In this document: positions 1 through 10,900 of the stretch, in pieces
Position numbering within the stretch: the first letter of the stretch is position 1
How the letters are laid out: every line of letters starts with the position of its first letter
Assembly (NCBI RefSeq): GCF_001282725.1
Contig: NZ_LN876585.1
Coordinates: 126,221-190,220 of the forward strand
Direction of reading: 5' to 3'
DNA length: 64,000 bases
From: Inediibacterium massiliense
GTDB lineage: Bacteria; Bacillota; Clostridia; Peptostreptococcales; Thermotaleaceae
The notes under the pieces: model-generated
Told to the model about the DNA's origin: nothing
What the model saw: the letters and a program-made list of their open reading frames with translations, nothing else
The model's database searches: none
Made by a program: the position numbers and the translations under genes

Positions 1-175
1 AATGATCAACTATAGTGTAGTAAGTAGAGAGATTGAACCAAAAGAAGAAGTAAATATGCTAGGAGCATTTTTAGTACCTGAAATTGGGAAATATACGGTA
101 AAAGCATTTGTATGGGATAATGAAGAGGATATGAATTCATTATCTAGAAAAATAGTGATTCCAGTGGAAAATTAA
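1..175 (+). CDS. C-terminal fragment of a secreted protein with CARDB-like domain
   Basis: The reading frame is open from the left edge (codons start at base 2) and stops with TAA at 173-175, giving about 57 residues. It contains a GxFLVPExGxYxVKxFVWD pattern. The same pattern closes the proteins at 31996-37632 (FLVPQNGNYQVKSFVWDN) and 45321-46922 (VYVPEKGKYTARGFVWDD), so this is the end of a CARDB-like Ig domain. The gene starts outside the window and shows that the locus continues to the left. As elsewhere in this locus, the CARDB-ended protein is followed directly by an SLH-anchored protein. Confidence 0.8.
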   Translation, partial: MINYSVVSREIEPKEEVNMLGAFLVPEIGKYTVKAFVWDNEEDMNSLSRKIVIPVEN

Positions 176-234
176 AATTTCTAAAACCATTTATGAGTTT
201 TAAATATAATAATTTTCTAATATTTACAAAAAAG

Positions 235-267
235 ATAGGTATAGGTCTAGATAAGGCTTATACCTAT
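235..267 (+). other. intercistronic stem-loop
   Basis: A 9-bp inverted repeat, ATAGGTATA (235-243) and TATACCTAT (259-267), lies between the edge fragment and the next gene. No T-run follows, so it looks more like an mRNA processing or stability hairpin than a terminator. Similar hairpins sit between other genes of the locus (11051-11080 and 37641-37671). Confidence 0.5.
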
Positions 268-289
268 TATCAAGAAAGGAAGAAGGAAG

Positions 290-2527
290 ATGAAAAAAAG
301 ACAATATAGGATTTTTAGTATATTTCTATCTTTGTTATTGACAATAGCCTTTACCGTCCCAGCTTTTGCACAAATAGATGTGGATATTCATGTAGATCAT
401 AAAAATATATCTATACAAGGATATTCAGATTATAAACAAAAGCCTGTGATGATTAAAGTAGAAGGTAGAAATAAAAAAGCATACATAGATGAAGAGATGA
501 CAGATGAAAAAGGACAGTTTCAATTTTCATTTCAGGTAGAAGAAGGAAAAGATTATAAAGGAAAAATAAATATTAGTGGAGAAAAAGAAGAGTTTACTTT
601 TCAAACAAAAAAGGATTCAAGTGGAGGATCTTCAGATAAAAAACTCTATGTAAATTTATCCGTTGAAGGATATAATGGAAAAATATTAAGTAAATCCAAT
701 ATAGAAATTCATAAAAATGATACAGTAGGAAAAATTACAAGAAAGATATTCAATGAAGAAGGAATTTCTTATGAAGCAACAGAGGGATATTTTTCCAGTA
801 TTGCAGGGCAAAGAGAAAAAGACAAAGGACCCTATAGTGGATGGATGTATAATATCAATGGAAATACTACAAATGTAGGAGCAGATCAATATAGATTAAC
901 AGGTGGAGAAGATATAAAATGGTATTATACATTAGACTATAGAACAGATAAAAGAAACACCTCAATGGGAGGAGGCGGCGGAAAACCTGTAGATATAGGT
1001 AAAGAAATAGAAAAGGTAAAAAAAGTATTAGAAAATAAAAATGCGAATGAAGATGAAATAAAAAAAGCAATAAAAGATATGACTCACTATATGAATGAAA
1101 AAATAGAAAAAATGAAGACAAAAGAAGAAGAAAAAGAATGTATTTCTGAAATGAAAAATGTATCGCAAAAAATGCAAGAAGTAGTAGAACATATGAAAGA
1201 TCCAAAAGAAGTAAAAGAAATGTCTGAAAAAATTATTGATGTAAATGGAAAGCTGATTGATAAGATAGGAAAAGAAAAAGGAAAAGAAGTTATAGAAAGC
1301 ACTGCTATCATTGCACAAAAGGCAGTTGAAAAAATGAGTATAAAAAATATAGACCAAAATCAAATCAAATTAGAAGGTCAGAGGGCAATCGGAAAAGTAG
1401 AAACACAAACCATTCAAGAAATCATAAAAGATGCAAATAGTATCAAAGAAAAGATAAAAAATAAAATGGGAAAAAATATAACACAAGAAAAAATTACTAT
1501 TGTTGTACCTACTACAAATAAAAAAGAAGTAGAAGCAACACTACCTTCTGGAATGATGAGTTTATTGAAAGAAAATAATATACAAAAGGCAGTAGTTCAA
1601 ACAGAATATGCAGCATTTGCTATTACTCCACAGATATTTGATACAGAGGACACCATTACACTGATTGCAAAAGATATAGATCAAAGTGAATGTATAGATA
1701 TAGTAAAAAATAAAGTAGGAGAAGAAAATAAAATCGTAGATGTAACTGCCAAGATTGGGCAAAATTTTATTAAAGAATTTAAAATACCTATGAAAGTATC
1801 TATCCCATATAAGGGAGAAGTCAAAAATGGAGAAGTAGTACAAGCCTTCTATCTAAAAGATAATGGTATCATAGAAAATATGGGTGGAGTATATGATAAA
1901 GATACTAAGATGATAACTTTTGAAACTACTCACTTTAGTAAATATTTTGCTCAGAAAGTAGGAAAAGAAGAAGTAAAATCAACTTTTAATGATCTAGTTG
2001 GTTATGAATGGGCAACAAAAGCCATAGAAGAAATGGCTCAAAAAGGAATCATCAGTGGAAGAAGTGAAGATGTATTTGACCCTAGTGCATCTATCACAAG
2101 AGCAGAATTTGCAACTCTCATTACAAAAATGCTTGGATTAAACATAGAAAATGAAAAATTGAGATTTATAGATGTAGAGGATACTGCTTGGTATACTCCA
2201 TATGTAAAAACTGCTTACAAAAATGGATTCGTAAGTGGAAGAAATGAAACGATATTTGATCCAAATGGAAAAATTACAAGAGAAGAAATGGCAACGATCA
2301 TTGGAAAGGTACTCATACAAAAAGGAAAAGAAAAAGCAAATATAAATGAATTGGAAAGATTTAATGACAAAACAAATATAGCTTCTTGGGCAAGTGAAAA
2401 TATAGCATTGTGTGTAAAAGAATCTATGATCAGTGGAATGCCTGATGGTAATTTTATGCCAAAACAAAATGCCAATAGAGCTCAAGCTGCTATGATGCTT
2501 TATAATTTATACAAATCCATAAAATAA
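290..2527 (+). CDS. SLH-anchored DUF4430 (transcobalamin-like) surface protein
   Basis: The protein has 745 residues. A signal peptide ends near ...TVPAFA (about residue 27). A small beta domain follows (28-107), then a DUF4430 domain (about 118-217) with the typical GPYSGWMYNING core and a WYYTLDY end. After a five-glycine linker come a Lys/Glu-rich helical, coiled-coil-like stretch (about 235-390), a beta region ending in HFSKYFAQKV, and three SLH repeats (about 565-745; ITRAEFA, ITREEMA and NRAQAAM motifs). SLH repeats bind pyruvylated wall polysaccharide, so the protein should sit on the cell wall with DUF4430 exposed. DUF4430 resembles the C-terminal beta domain of transcobalamin; corrinoid binding is inferred. 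The start follows AAGGAAGAAGGAAG. Full-length paralogues with the same plan lie at 37697-40072 and, with a toroid added, 46937-50179. Confidence 0.88.
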   Translation: MKKRQYRIFSIFLSLLLTIAFTVPAFAQIDVDIHVDHKNISIQGYSDYKQKPVMIKVEGRNKKAYIDEEMTDEKGQFQFSFQVEEGKDYKGKINISGEKEEFTFQTKKDSSGGSSDKKLYVNLSVEGYNGKILSKSNIEIHKNDTVGKITRKIFNEEGISYEATEGYFSSIAGQREKDKGPYSGWMYNINGNTTNVGADQYRLTGGEDIKWYYTLDYRTDKRNTSMGGGGGKPVDIGKEIEKVKKVLENKNANEDEIKKAIKDMTHYMNEKIEKMKTKEEEKECISEMKNVSQKMQEVVEHMKDPKEVKEMSEKIIDVNGKLIDKIGKEKGKEVIESTAIIAQKAVEKMSIKNIDQNQIKLEGQRAIGKVETQTIQEIIKDANSIKEKIKNKMGKNITQEKITIVVPTTNKKEVEATLPSGMMSLLKENNIQKAVVQTEYAAFAITPQIFDTEDTITLIAKDIDQSECIDIVKNKVGEENKIVDVTAKIGQNFIKEFKIPMKVSIPYKGEVKNGEVVQAFYLKDNGIIENMGGVYDKDTKMITFETTHFSKYFAQKVGKEEVKSTFNDLVGYEWATKAIEEMAQKGIISGRSEDVFDPSASITRAEFATLITKMLGLNIENEKLRFIDVEDTAWYTPYVKTAYKNGFVSGRNETIFDPNGKITREEMATIIGKVLIQKGKEKANINELERFNDKTNIASWASENIALCVKESMISGMPDGNFMPKQNANRAQAAMMLYNLYKSIK

Positions 2528-2532
2528 CCGAC

Positions 2533-2560
2533 AAAACGCTAGCAAATGCTGGCGTTTTTT
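2533..2560 (+). terminator. intrinsic terminator after SLH gene
   Basis: The stem AAACGCTAGC / GCTGGCGTTT is followed by a T-run. It is one of five GCTAGC-type terminators that close SLH genes in this locus. Confidence 0.85.
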
Positions 2561-2625
2561 GTTGAATTTTACTTCATATTATCGAAAAATGTCAAACGAA
2601 TTTTGTAAAATATGTAATATATTGG

Positions 2626-2654
2626 TTGAAAAAATAGTAGAAATATGAAATAAT
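2626..2654 (+). promoter_or_regulatory. promoter of riboswitch 1 transcript
   Basis: TTGAAA (2626-2631), a 17-bp spacer and AATAAT (2649-2654) lie about 60 bases before riboswitch 1. The same layout occurs before the other three cobalamin riboswitches, which supports the call. Confidence 0.6.
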
Positions 2655-2711
2655 AATAAAAGAAGTTTGAAATTACTATCCATTATTTATAAAAATAAAA
2701 TTATATATAAG

Positions 2712-2884
2712 CTTTTAGGTTCTTTGATGAATAGTTCAAAGATGAAAAGGGAATTAGGTGAAAATCCTAAACGGTCCGGCCACTGTAAGTGAGGAGCAGT
2801 CCTTCAATATACCACTGAAATATATTTTATTTTGGGAAGGTGAAGGAGAGTGTTGATCCACAAGTCAGGAGACCTACCTAAAAG
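2712..2884 (+). promoter_or_regulatory. cobalamin riboswitch 1
   Basis: The element contains the conserved cobalamin-riboswitch core: AATTAGGTGAAAATCCTAA, CGGTCCGGCCACTGTAAGTG, TTGGGAAGG and the B12 box AAGTCAGGAGACC. A 9-bp P1 stem closes it (CTTTTAGGT 2712-2720 with ACCTAAAAG 2876-2884). P1 changes in a compensating way in the other three copies. An intrinsic terminator follows at 2944-2976, so cobalamin binding probably ends transcription before the 3048-14432 operon. Confidence 0.95.
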
Positions 2885-2943
2885 TTTTGGTACACATCCT
2901 TCCGAAGAAAGGAGAGATACTCACAAAAGTTTATTTTGCGTGT

Positions 2944-2976
2944 AATCCCTATCTTTTTTGGAAGATAGGGATTTTT
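2944..2976 (+). terminator. riboswitch 1 expression-platform terminator
   Basis: The stem AATCCCTATCTT / AAGATAGGGATT is followed by TTT. It lies between the B12 box and the first gene, as expected for riboswitch-controlled transcription attenuation. Confidence 0.85.
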
Positions 2977-3047
2977 AATTTTGCTGATAAGCCTTGAGGC
3001 TTATAAAATATTCAGAGAAAAAACAAAAAATGAAAGGGGACAAAAAA

Positions 3048-3842
3048 ATGAAAAAGACATTATCATTTATGTTAGTATTAACACTTATTTTAAGCTTAGC
3101 AGGTATACCTGCTTTTGCAGCAGATGCAGACATCACAATGCTTACTCTAGATGATTCTAGTGATTTTACAGTAGTAGGATATGGTGACGAACCAGAGGAA
3201 ATGAAGGTAGTAGGTCTTACAAGTAGTTATCAAAAGGTAGATATTGAAAACAAAGAAGGAATTGTTTGGGAAACTTCAGATGAAAATATAGTAGCTTTTG
3301 TTAAGGATGGAAAAGAAGTAGAAGGAAAGACTATCGCTGGACAAGATACAGTAAATATTAAATTAAAAGAAGCTGGACGAGCTACGATCACAGCTACTTT
3401 AGGTGATAAGGACAAGATTACTCCTATTAGTAGTTATATTGTAGTAGAAGAACCTAGTGATAATCCTACAGTTGAAAAAGTTAATGTAAAAATAATAGGA
3501 AAAACTTTTGGACCTGTTGAGGTAAAAGGATTAACATTAACAAATGATAGTTTAGAAGAATATTTTGATGATGCAGACGTATTAAAAGAAAATCCATCTG
3601 CATTACATGCTCTTATGAAAGCTTTAGAACAAGAAAAAGGTAAAGAATGGGTAAAAAATAATATAGTTGTAAAAAATCAAGGTGGTTATGTAGAAAAAAT
3701 AGGTACAGATGATTCAAGTTCAGATTGGTCAAATGGATGGCAATACACAGTAAATGGTCAAAAACAAGAAAAAGCAGCTTCTATTTATGAATTACATGAT
3801 GGAGATAATGTAGTTTGGGAATTTAAAGGCTGGGAATACTAA
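3048..3842 (+). CDS. secreted Big2-like + DUF4430 protein
   Basis: The protein has 264 residues from the ATG at 3048. This start is chosen because GAAAGGGGA lies about 7 bases upstream and a clean signal peptide (MKKTLSF...GIPAFA, 1-24) follows; upstream in-frame codons would spoil the signal. An Ig/Big2-like region (about 30-140) with WETSDENI precedes a C-terminal DUF4430 domain (about 145-264) with NGWQYTVNGQ and DGDNVVWEF. There is no SLH, lipobox or sortase motif, so it is probably released or held by other envelope proteins. It is the first gene behind riboswitch 1 and is followed by a strong terminator, so it may be the most highly expressed product. Its compact plan resembles a soluble substrate-binding protein; corrinoid is the likely ligand by context. 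Confidence 0.85.
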   Translation: MKKTLSFMLVLTLILSLAGIPAFAADADITMLTLDDSSDFTVVGYGDEPEEMKVVGLTSSYQKVDIENKEGIVWETSDENIVAFVKDGKEVEGKTIAGQDTVNIKLKEAGRATITATLGDKDKITPISSYIVVEEPSDNPTVEKVNVKIIGKTFGPVEVKGLTLTNDSLEEYFDDADVLKENPSALHALMKALEQEKGKEWVKNNIVVKNQGGYVEKIGTDDSSSDWSNGWQYTVNGQKQEKAASIYELHDGDNVVWEFKGWEY

Positions 3843-3867
3843 AATAAGAAATCTCTGAATATTTGAA

Positions 3868-3902
3868 AAATACGAGAATTGGATTTCAATTCTCGTATTT
3901 TT
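3868..3902 (+). terminator. intrinsic terminator, probably partial
   Basis: A 14-bp perfect stem, AAATACGAGAATTG / CAATTCTCGTATTT, is followed by TT and G. The next gene starts 29 bases later without a visible promoter, so some read-through is likely. This would give more of the 3048 product than of the genes behind it. Confidence 0.75.
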
Positions 3903-3930
3903 GTGAAAAAATAGAAAGGAGAGATCCATA

Positions 3931-6900
3931 TTGAATAGAAAAATTTTAAGTATTTTGGTAATGATCTGTATGATTTTTACTATGATATTTTCTTCTTTTG
4001 CAAATGAAATAGAAATAGTAAAGAATGAAAATACAAAAGAAACAGTAACCAATGCAGTGTATGAAGAAGATATCAACAAAGAAAGAGATCAAAAAGAAAA
4101 TATAAAAAATCAAAAAAATGTAGAAGAAAAAATACAAAAGGAAAATATAAATTTCCTTGAGAGTACTATAGATCAAAAGGTTACAGATAAGGTGTATGAA
4201 GATTTACAGCTTGTAAAAGTCACTCCAGAAAATGATTCTACTGTATCAGCAAATACAGAAATAGCATTATTTTTTAATAAGCCTGTAGAAATTAGTAATG
4301 TTAGGAAAAAAGCTACTGTAATTTGCTATGAAAAGGATGAAAGTGCAGGAATAGCTATAGGAAATCCTTATTTTAATCAATTAATTGTAAGTGAAGAAGA
4401 TCCTAAAAAGGTAGTTCTTCATTTATATAAAAGAAAAACAAAGAAAGATTATTTAAAAACTGGACATCTTCATGGGATTAGAGTATGGAAAGATGTCATT
4501 CAAGAAAAAAAAGGAAATGAAAAATTTCCAGGAATAGAATTGGATAAATGGAAGTTTTATGTAAAAGAAAAATCCAATAAAGCAAGTAAATTAGAAATAT
4601 TAGATAAAAATTTAAAAAGACTTCATGTAGGTCAATCCATATCTATACCTATAAAAGCTACAAATGATGAAGGTGATTTGCTAACAGATTGTAAAATAAA
4701 TTGGAAAATATATCCTGATGATAGAGGAACGATTGAAAATGGTTTGCTGACAGCAAAAAGTCCAGGAAATATTACAGTTTTAGCATCTGTATATGATGAT
4801 CCTAGGATTAAGGATGATTATTCACTAGAAATAAGAGAAAATTTTTCAAAAACACTTCTGCCTATATGGAGTACTTCAATTGATAAAAAGAAATACAAGG
4901 GATTTCCTATATTAGGAAAAGATGGATCTGTGTATATTGTTACTCAGATATCAAGAAATTCAGATAATTATGAAATTACAGCTTTCAATTCAGATGGAAC
5001 TATAAAGGAAGGTTTCAAAAGTCCAGAAATAAAGAATGCCATAGAAATAGTAGAAGTAGAAGGTGTTGAATATATTTTTGGAACCTTAGAAAATAAATTA
5101 TTTGCTATAAGTCCATATACAGGAGAACTTATATGGCAGGTAGAGTTAGATTCAGAAATTTTGACAACTCCTGTTATCAATTCTTCTGGAATCATATTTG
5201 TAGGATGTGAGGATTCTAGAGTATATGGAGTAGATGGAAAAAGTAAAAGATTCATATGGAAATTTGATACAAAAAACCAAATTTTAAATGATATAAATCA
5301 AGGATACTATGGTCAAATGCCTATAGATGAAAAAGGAAATGTATATACAGTAGCAGGAAATACTTTATTTGTCATACAACCAAATGGAGAGCTTTTGTGG
5401 AAATTTGAAAATCCAGATCCTAGACTATATTTTATTGTTCAACCTGTCATAGGGCATGACAAAACTGTATATATTGCAGATGAAAAAAATTTATATGCAA
5501 TTGATCCATTAGGAAAAATCAAATGGTCAAAGGATGGTATGTATAGAAACTATGACCTAAACTTGAATCAACAACAAATGGTATTAGGAGAAGATGGCAT
5601 TTATATGAGTGTAGCCAAGAAGGATTATGAAGGGCAGGAACAATATGAAACCTTTACAAAATTTGATCCTCAAACAGGAGAGATATTAAAGGAATATCCT
5701 TATCCTTCTTTTTTTGGAAGAATAGGAAAAGATCAAAAGCTTTATACAACTAAAATCATATATGATGAAGCTGGAGAGCCTATGGCTTATTATGATGATT
5801 ACAAAAATGACATACCATATTTTTCATATTCTGCATTTAATTTAGGAGAAGACAATAGCATCTATAGGATATTAAATAGCGAATCTTTGGCAATAGGAAT
5901 AGAAAAAGTAACACTTTATGATACAAAAGATTCAGTGATAGATGATTTGAAATTATATGAAGAAAATATAGTCCTCTATCCAAAGGAAGAACATAGAATC
6001 AAAGCAGAAGTACTAGATCAAAATAAAGCTGTACTATACAATAAAAAAATTATTTTTGAAAGTAATGATCCTGATGTAGTGTCTATTGAAGAAGATGGAA
6101 TGATGAAAGCAAAAAAAGTAGGAGAAGCAACAATTACAATCACTATAAAAGAAAAACCAGAAATTCACAAAAGTATAAATATAAAAGTTATTGAAACACC
6201 TATTCCAGAAAAAATGTATTTTGTATATGATGATGTGGATAGAGGAAATGACCCTCAAAATCAACAAATTGTAGATGTAGAAAAAGGTTTAAAAGGAGTT
6301 TGTGGGGAAGGGTTAAGATCAATCAGAGTTTTTATAGAAGATCAAAATAATAAATTTGCACCCAAACAACCTATAGAATGGATTTTAGAAGATAGTAGTA
6401 TTGTATCTATGCTCAATTATCAAGGTGGTAGTGGAGATGATAAAGTTCGATACAATGCAGTGTTGACAGGAAAGAAAATAGGAAAAACCATATTGACAGC
6501 AAAGCTTGTAGATCATCCTGAAATCACTTGTAGCATTCCTATAGAAATTGAAGCTACACCTTATGAAATCAAATGGGAGGTACCCCTTCAAGGTCATTGG
6601 TGGGAAAAAAGAGCATATCATGTGATGGGCAAAGAGGATGAAATTTTTTATGTCAATGAAAATAGACTCTTGGCAGTCAATAAACATACAGGGAATTCAT
6701 TGTGGATTTCTGAAATAGGAGCTTATTTGGGAATCAATCTAGGTCATCCTAAAATAGATACAAATGGAGATATTTATTTGTATGGAAAAGATAGCACAGC
6801 TTTTATAAAAGTAAATCCAAAAAATGGAGAAATCATATGGAAAAAAGTAGAAGGAAATGATGGAATCAAATCTTTTGAAATAGGAGAAGATGGAGTTTAT

Positions 6901-7902
6901 GCTTTAACTCAAAGAGGAAAGCTTTATCATTTAAATAAAGATGGAGAATTTTTATGGGAGACTCCTTTAGAGGTAGGACAAAACAGTAGTATTCTTTTAT
7001 CTGAAAGTGGAGTTTTGTATTTATCTATGAATGAAAAGGTTTTTGTTCTTCAAAATGAAAAAAAACTTAATAATATCTATACAGGAGAAGGAGAATTATC
7101 TATAGAAGACATTACATCAAATGAAAACATTATATTGCAACAAAAAAAGGGAGAAAAATATAATTTACTTTCTATTGATCAAAAAGGAAATTGCAAATGG
7201 ACATATGAAGGAATAGATGGAAAAGTAGAATTAAGCTGTGATGATCAAGGATCTGTATATGCGGTAGAGAAAAAACAGGATGATTTTTTAAGAGATATAC
7301 ATATTTACTTTTTAAATTCAGATGGCACGGAAAGAGTAAAAAAAGCTTTAGACAAGGTAGGAAGACCAGATGGGGTATACAAGCCTTTGATCGGAAGTGA
7401 TGGAAGAGTATATATATCTTTAGTTCGGTTGTATGTAGTAGATCCTCAAACGGGAGAAAAACAATGGCAAGTATCTTTAAAGGATGCATTTTCTCATCAA
7501 GCTCCAGATACTATTACGGTAGATGAAGATGAAATCATTTATGTGACAGCAGGAGAGAGAGGATTGGTTGCAATAAAAGGAAAAGAAATATCCAATAAAG
7601 GTATTAGCTTAAATATTATTGGAGGAAATAAAGTTTATTTAGGAAGTTTTCAAGATATAAGCCTTGAGATAAAAAACAATTTAAAAGAAAATAAAAATAT
7701 TATTTTAAAAATAAGCTTGTATGATGAAGAAAAAGAAATACAAAATACTTCCTTTAAAGATCATATGAATGCTAAAGAAACAAAATCTTATGATTGTGGA
7801 ATCCATATTCCAGAGGAAGGAAATTATAAAATGACTATAAAAGTCATAGACCAAGAATCAAAAAATGTACTGATTCAAAAAAATATTAAAGTAAAAAAAT
7901 AG
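3931..7902 (+). CDS. secreted protein with two PQQ-type beta-propellers and Ig-like domains
   Basis: The protein has 1323 residues from a TTG start at 3931, placed 8 bases after AGAAAGGAGAG; a signal peptide (about 1-25) follows. The order is an Ig-like Big_5-type domain (about 95-205, PENDSTVSANTEIALFFNKP), a Big2 domain (about 216-295), a first propeller (about 300-650) with repeats such as YTGELIWQVELDSEILTTPV, a Big2 domain (about 660-755), another Ig-like stretch, a second propeller (about 870-1215) and a CARDB-like end (about 1220-1323). The propeller blades match the PQQ/BamB-type repeat. No quinoprotein dehydrogenase catalytic features were recognised, so binding or scaffolding is more likely than catalysis. 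It is in the riboswitch 1 operon. Confidence 0.82.
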   Translation: MNRKILSILVMICMIFTMIFSSFANEIEIVKNENTKETVTNAVYEEDINKERDQKENIKNQKNVEEKIQKENINFLESTIDQKVTDKVYEDLQLVKVTPENDSTVSANTEIALFFNKPVEISNVRKKATVICYEKDESAGIAIGNPYFNQLIVSEEDPKKVVLHLYKRKTKKDYLKTGHLHGIRVWKDVIQEKKGNEKFPGIELDKWKFYVKEKSNKASKLEILDKNLKRLHVGQSISIPIKATNDEGDLLTDCKINWKIYPDDRGTIENGLLTAKSPGNITVLASVYDDPRIKDDYSLEIRENFSKTLLPIWSTSIDKKKYKGFPILGKDGSVYIVTQISRNSDNYEITAFNSDGTIKEGFKSPEIKNAIEIVEVEGVEYIFGTLENKLFAISPYTGELIWQVELDSEILTTPVINSSGIIFVGCEDSRVYGVDGKSKRFIWKFDTKNQILNDINQGYYGQMPIDEKGNVYTVAGNTLFVIQPNGELLWKFENPDPRLYFIVQPVIGHDKTVYIADEKNLYAIDPLGKIKWSKDGMYRNYDLNLNQQQMVLGEDGIYMSVAKKDYEGQEQYETFTKFDPQTGEILKEYPYPSFFGRIGKDQKLYTTKIIYDEAGEPMAYYDDYKNDIPYFSYSAFNLGEDNSIYRILNSESLAIGIEKVTLYDTKDSVIDDLKLYEENIVLYPKEEHRIKAEVLDQNKAVLYNKKIIFESNDPDVVSIEEDGMMKAKKVGEATITITIKEKPEIHKSINIKVIETPIPEKMYFVYDDVDRGNDPQNQQIVDVEKGLKGVCGEGLRSIRVFIEDQNNKFAPKQPIEWILEDSSIVSMLNYQGGSGDDKVRYNAVLTGKKIGKTILTAKLVDHPEITCSIPIEIEATPYEIKWEVPLQGHWWEKRAYHVMGKEDEIFYVNENRLLAVNKHTGNSLWISEIGAYLGINLGHPKIDTNGDIYLYGKDSTAFIKVNPKNGEIIWKKVEGNDGIKSFEIGEDGVYALTQRGKLYHLNKDGEFLWETPLEVGQNSSILLSESGVLYLSMNEKVFVLQNEKKLNNIYTGEGELSIEDITSNENIILQQKKGEKYNLLSIDQKGNCKWTYEGIDGKVELSCDDQGSVYAVEKKQDDFLRDIHIYFLNSDGTERVKKALDKVGRPDGVYKPLIGSDGRVYISLVRLYVVDPQTGEKQWQVSLKDAFSHQAPDTITVDEDEIIYVTAGERGLVAIKGKEISNKGISLNIIGGNKVYLGSFQDISLEIKNNLKENKNIILKISLYDEEKEIQNTSFKDHMNAKETKSYDCGIHIPEEGNYKMTIKVIDQESKNVLIQKNIKVKK

Positions 7903-7917
7903 ACAAGGAGGATTTAT

Positions 7918-10900
7918 ATGAGAAAAACTGTGAAAAAATTACTCATATACACCATGATTCTTTGTATGATAGTTGGTGTTTATACTCCTTTTTCCTTTGC
8001 ACAAGAAAATGAAGGAATTACCTTTGAATGGGAGAGAACTTTTCATACAGGATATTTTGATGACTTAAGATATGATGAAATTCCTTCCATCCATAAAGAT
8101 GGAAGTGTATATGTAAATGTAACAAGTGGTTATTTATTTTCAGTAGCACCTGATCGAACTATGGATTGGAAGATAAATTTGTTTCAAAGAGGGGAAGCAG
8201 ACAAAATAGGAGGAGTAAGCCCTGTATTTGATGAAAAAGGAAATGCATATATAGCATCAGGAGATAAAAAAGTATATTGCATCTCAAAAAATGGAAATAT
8301 CATTTGGACATATCTTATGAAGGATGAGGTAGCAATAGGAACCTCTACTGTATTAAAAGGAGATACTATCTATGCAGTGACTTTGGGAGGTACATTATAT
8401 GCCATTGACAAAAATACTGGAAAAAAACAATGGGATGCTCCGATCAAGCAAAATTGGAGCTGCAACACTCCAGTTGTAGCTTCAGATGGAACTATATTTG
8501 TAGGAAGCACAAAAAAGATTAATGCTATTCATAAAGATGGAAGTCTAAAGTGGCATATCCGCTTAGATGATGAAACCATTTATCATGGAAGCTGGAGTGG
8601 AACTAATGAAAAGAGAATGGCTGTAGGAGAAGATGACAATTTATATGTCATCACATTTAAAGGAAACAATCATTATAAACTTCATAAATTTTCTGGAGAA
8701 AATGGAAAAGATTTATGGAATATAGATATTTATAAAGGAGCAAGTGCTCCTGCTGTATATAAAGATACAGTTTATTATAAAACACAGGACAATGTACTTC
8801 ATGCAGTAGATACAAAATCTGGAAAAGAAAAATGGATATATACAGCTGAGGGAGAAGAGTATGAAATAGGAAGAGGTGATACACGTCCTCCTGCTATAGG
8901 AGTAGAGGGTACAATTTATGTTCCTATGGGAAAAAATATATATGCAATCAATCCAGATGGAACAAAAAAGGCTCAAAGTAAAGGGGGAGAATATTTTATA
9001 CATACCCTTTCAAAGCCTGGATTAAATGGAGAAATCTATGGAGGAGGAGAAGAGGGAAGACTTCTCAAATTTGTAGATCATACTATTGAGCAAATACCAA
9101 AGGATATCCATATCAAAGATGATGATTTTGCCATGATCAAGGGAGGAGAATATATTCTTTCTATTGATTTAAAAGATACATACAATCGTCCTATGAGTTT
9201 GAATCATCTGGAATATGAAAGCAATAATGAAGAAGTCATAAAGGTAGAAAACGGAAAAGTAGAAGCACTAAAGGAAGGAAAAGCGACCATAAAGGTTTTT
9301 GATGCAGATCATGATCTATCAGATGCGGTAAATATAGAGGTACTAAAAGATAGTAGTCAAGTAAAAATTGAAGTTTCTCCTAAAAATGCGAAGGTCATAG
9401 AAGGAAGGAATATTTTCCTTATAGCAAGTATCAATACCAAAAGTGGAATGAAAATAAAAGGAGAAAAATTAGAATGGATAAGTAGAACTCTACCTATTGT
9501 CAATGTAGATGAAGGAAGGGTAGAGGCAATTCAACCAGGAGAAGGGATCATAAGAGTTAGATTAAAAAATTATCCTCAATTGACAGAAGAAGCAAAAATT
9601 ACTGTAAAAAATGTAGAAGTTCAAAAGGCAACAGATAGAGATATAAAAAATGCCATCATAAAAACCATAGGCTATTATAATAGAAAAGAAACCTATGATG
9701 ATTGGGAAATGTTTGCTATCAATGCAGCAGGTACACAAAATGAACAAATGAAAAGATCTCTTCAAGAATTAGAAAATAAAATAAAAGAAAAGGGAGTAGG
9801 CTCTTTTATGACAGATTATGAGCGTACAACTATAGCTATACTATCAGGAGGAGGAGATCCTACTAATCTTGGAGGAATCAATTTAATAGACAAAATAGTA
9901 AATTGGCCAAATTTGAGTCAAGGAATCAATGCACCTATTTGGGGACTCATTGCATTAGATGCTGCCAATGGAGAAATACCAGCAGGATCTATTCATACAA
10001 GGGATTCTTTGATTGATTATATTCTAACTCATATGAGTGGAGAAGGATGGGCATTTGGAGGAGGAAGTGTAGCAGATCCAGATATGACAGGGATGGCTCT
10101 ATATGCACTAGCTCCTTATAAAGAGAGACCAGATGTAAAATTAGCAGGACAAAGAGCAATCAAATGGTTAAGTGAAAATCAATTAGAAACAGGAGAATTT
10201 GGTTCTTGGGGAACTGAATGTTCTGAATCTATTTCACAGGTAATTATGGGATTGACTGCTTGGGGAATAGATCCACAAAGTCCTGAATTTACAAAGAAAA
10301 AAGGGAATGCAGTAACTGCTTTGTTGAATTATCAAGTAGAAAATGGAATGTTTAAGCATACAGATATAGCAGATCCAAACTTTGGAACTCCACAAGGATT
10401 ACAAGCATTAGCAGCATTAAATGAATATATGGAAAAAGGATATTCTACTATATTCTATAAAATTGATACGGCCAAAGAGGCAAATGTAGAAGTAGAAAGT
10501 ATAGAGATTGCTCCAAAATCTATAGAAATTGAAAATGGAAAAAGTATTTATTTAACTGTCAAAAATCAAGATGGTGCTTATATTTCTAAGGATCAGATAT
10601 TATGGAGTGTGAGTGATCCTTCTATTGCAGAAGTAGAAGATGGAAAACTTATTACTAAAAAAGAAGGAACTGTAAATGTAAAGGCTGTATTTAAGGACCA
10701 AAAAGAAATAAATGCAATTGCAGAAGTAGTAGTAGTCAAACAAGATTTTGAAGTAGATCAAATAGATGTTCAAAAAAATGAAGACAAAGCAATTTTTTCT
10801 TTTGATATCAAAAATATATCAGATAAAAGAAAAGAAGCAGTATGTATTATAGGATTGTATGATAAAAATACTCAAAAAATTATCTATCAATCATTTGTAT

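Noticed and set aside
867-1363. Long open frames on the minus strand inside the A-rich surface-protein genes
   Set aside because: They are rich in Phe, Ser, Tyr and Ile because they mirror Lys/Glu/Asn codons. They lack ribosome sites and family similarity, and they overlap well-supported + strand domains.
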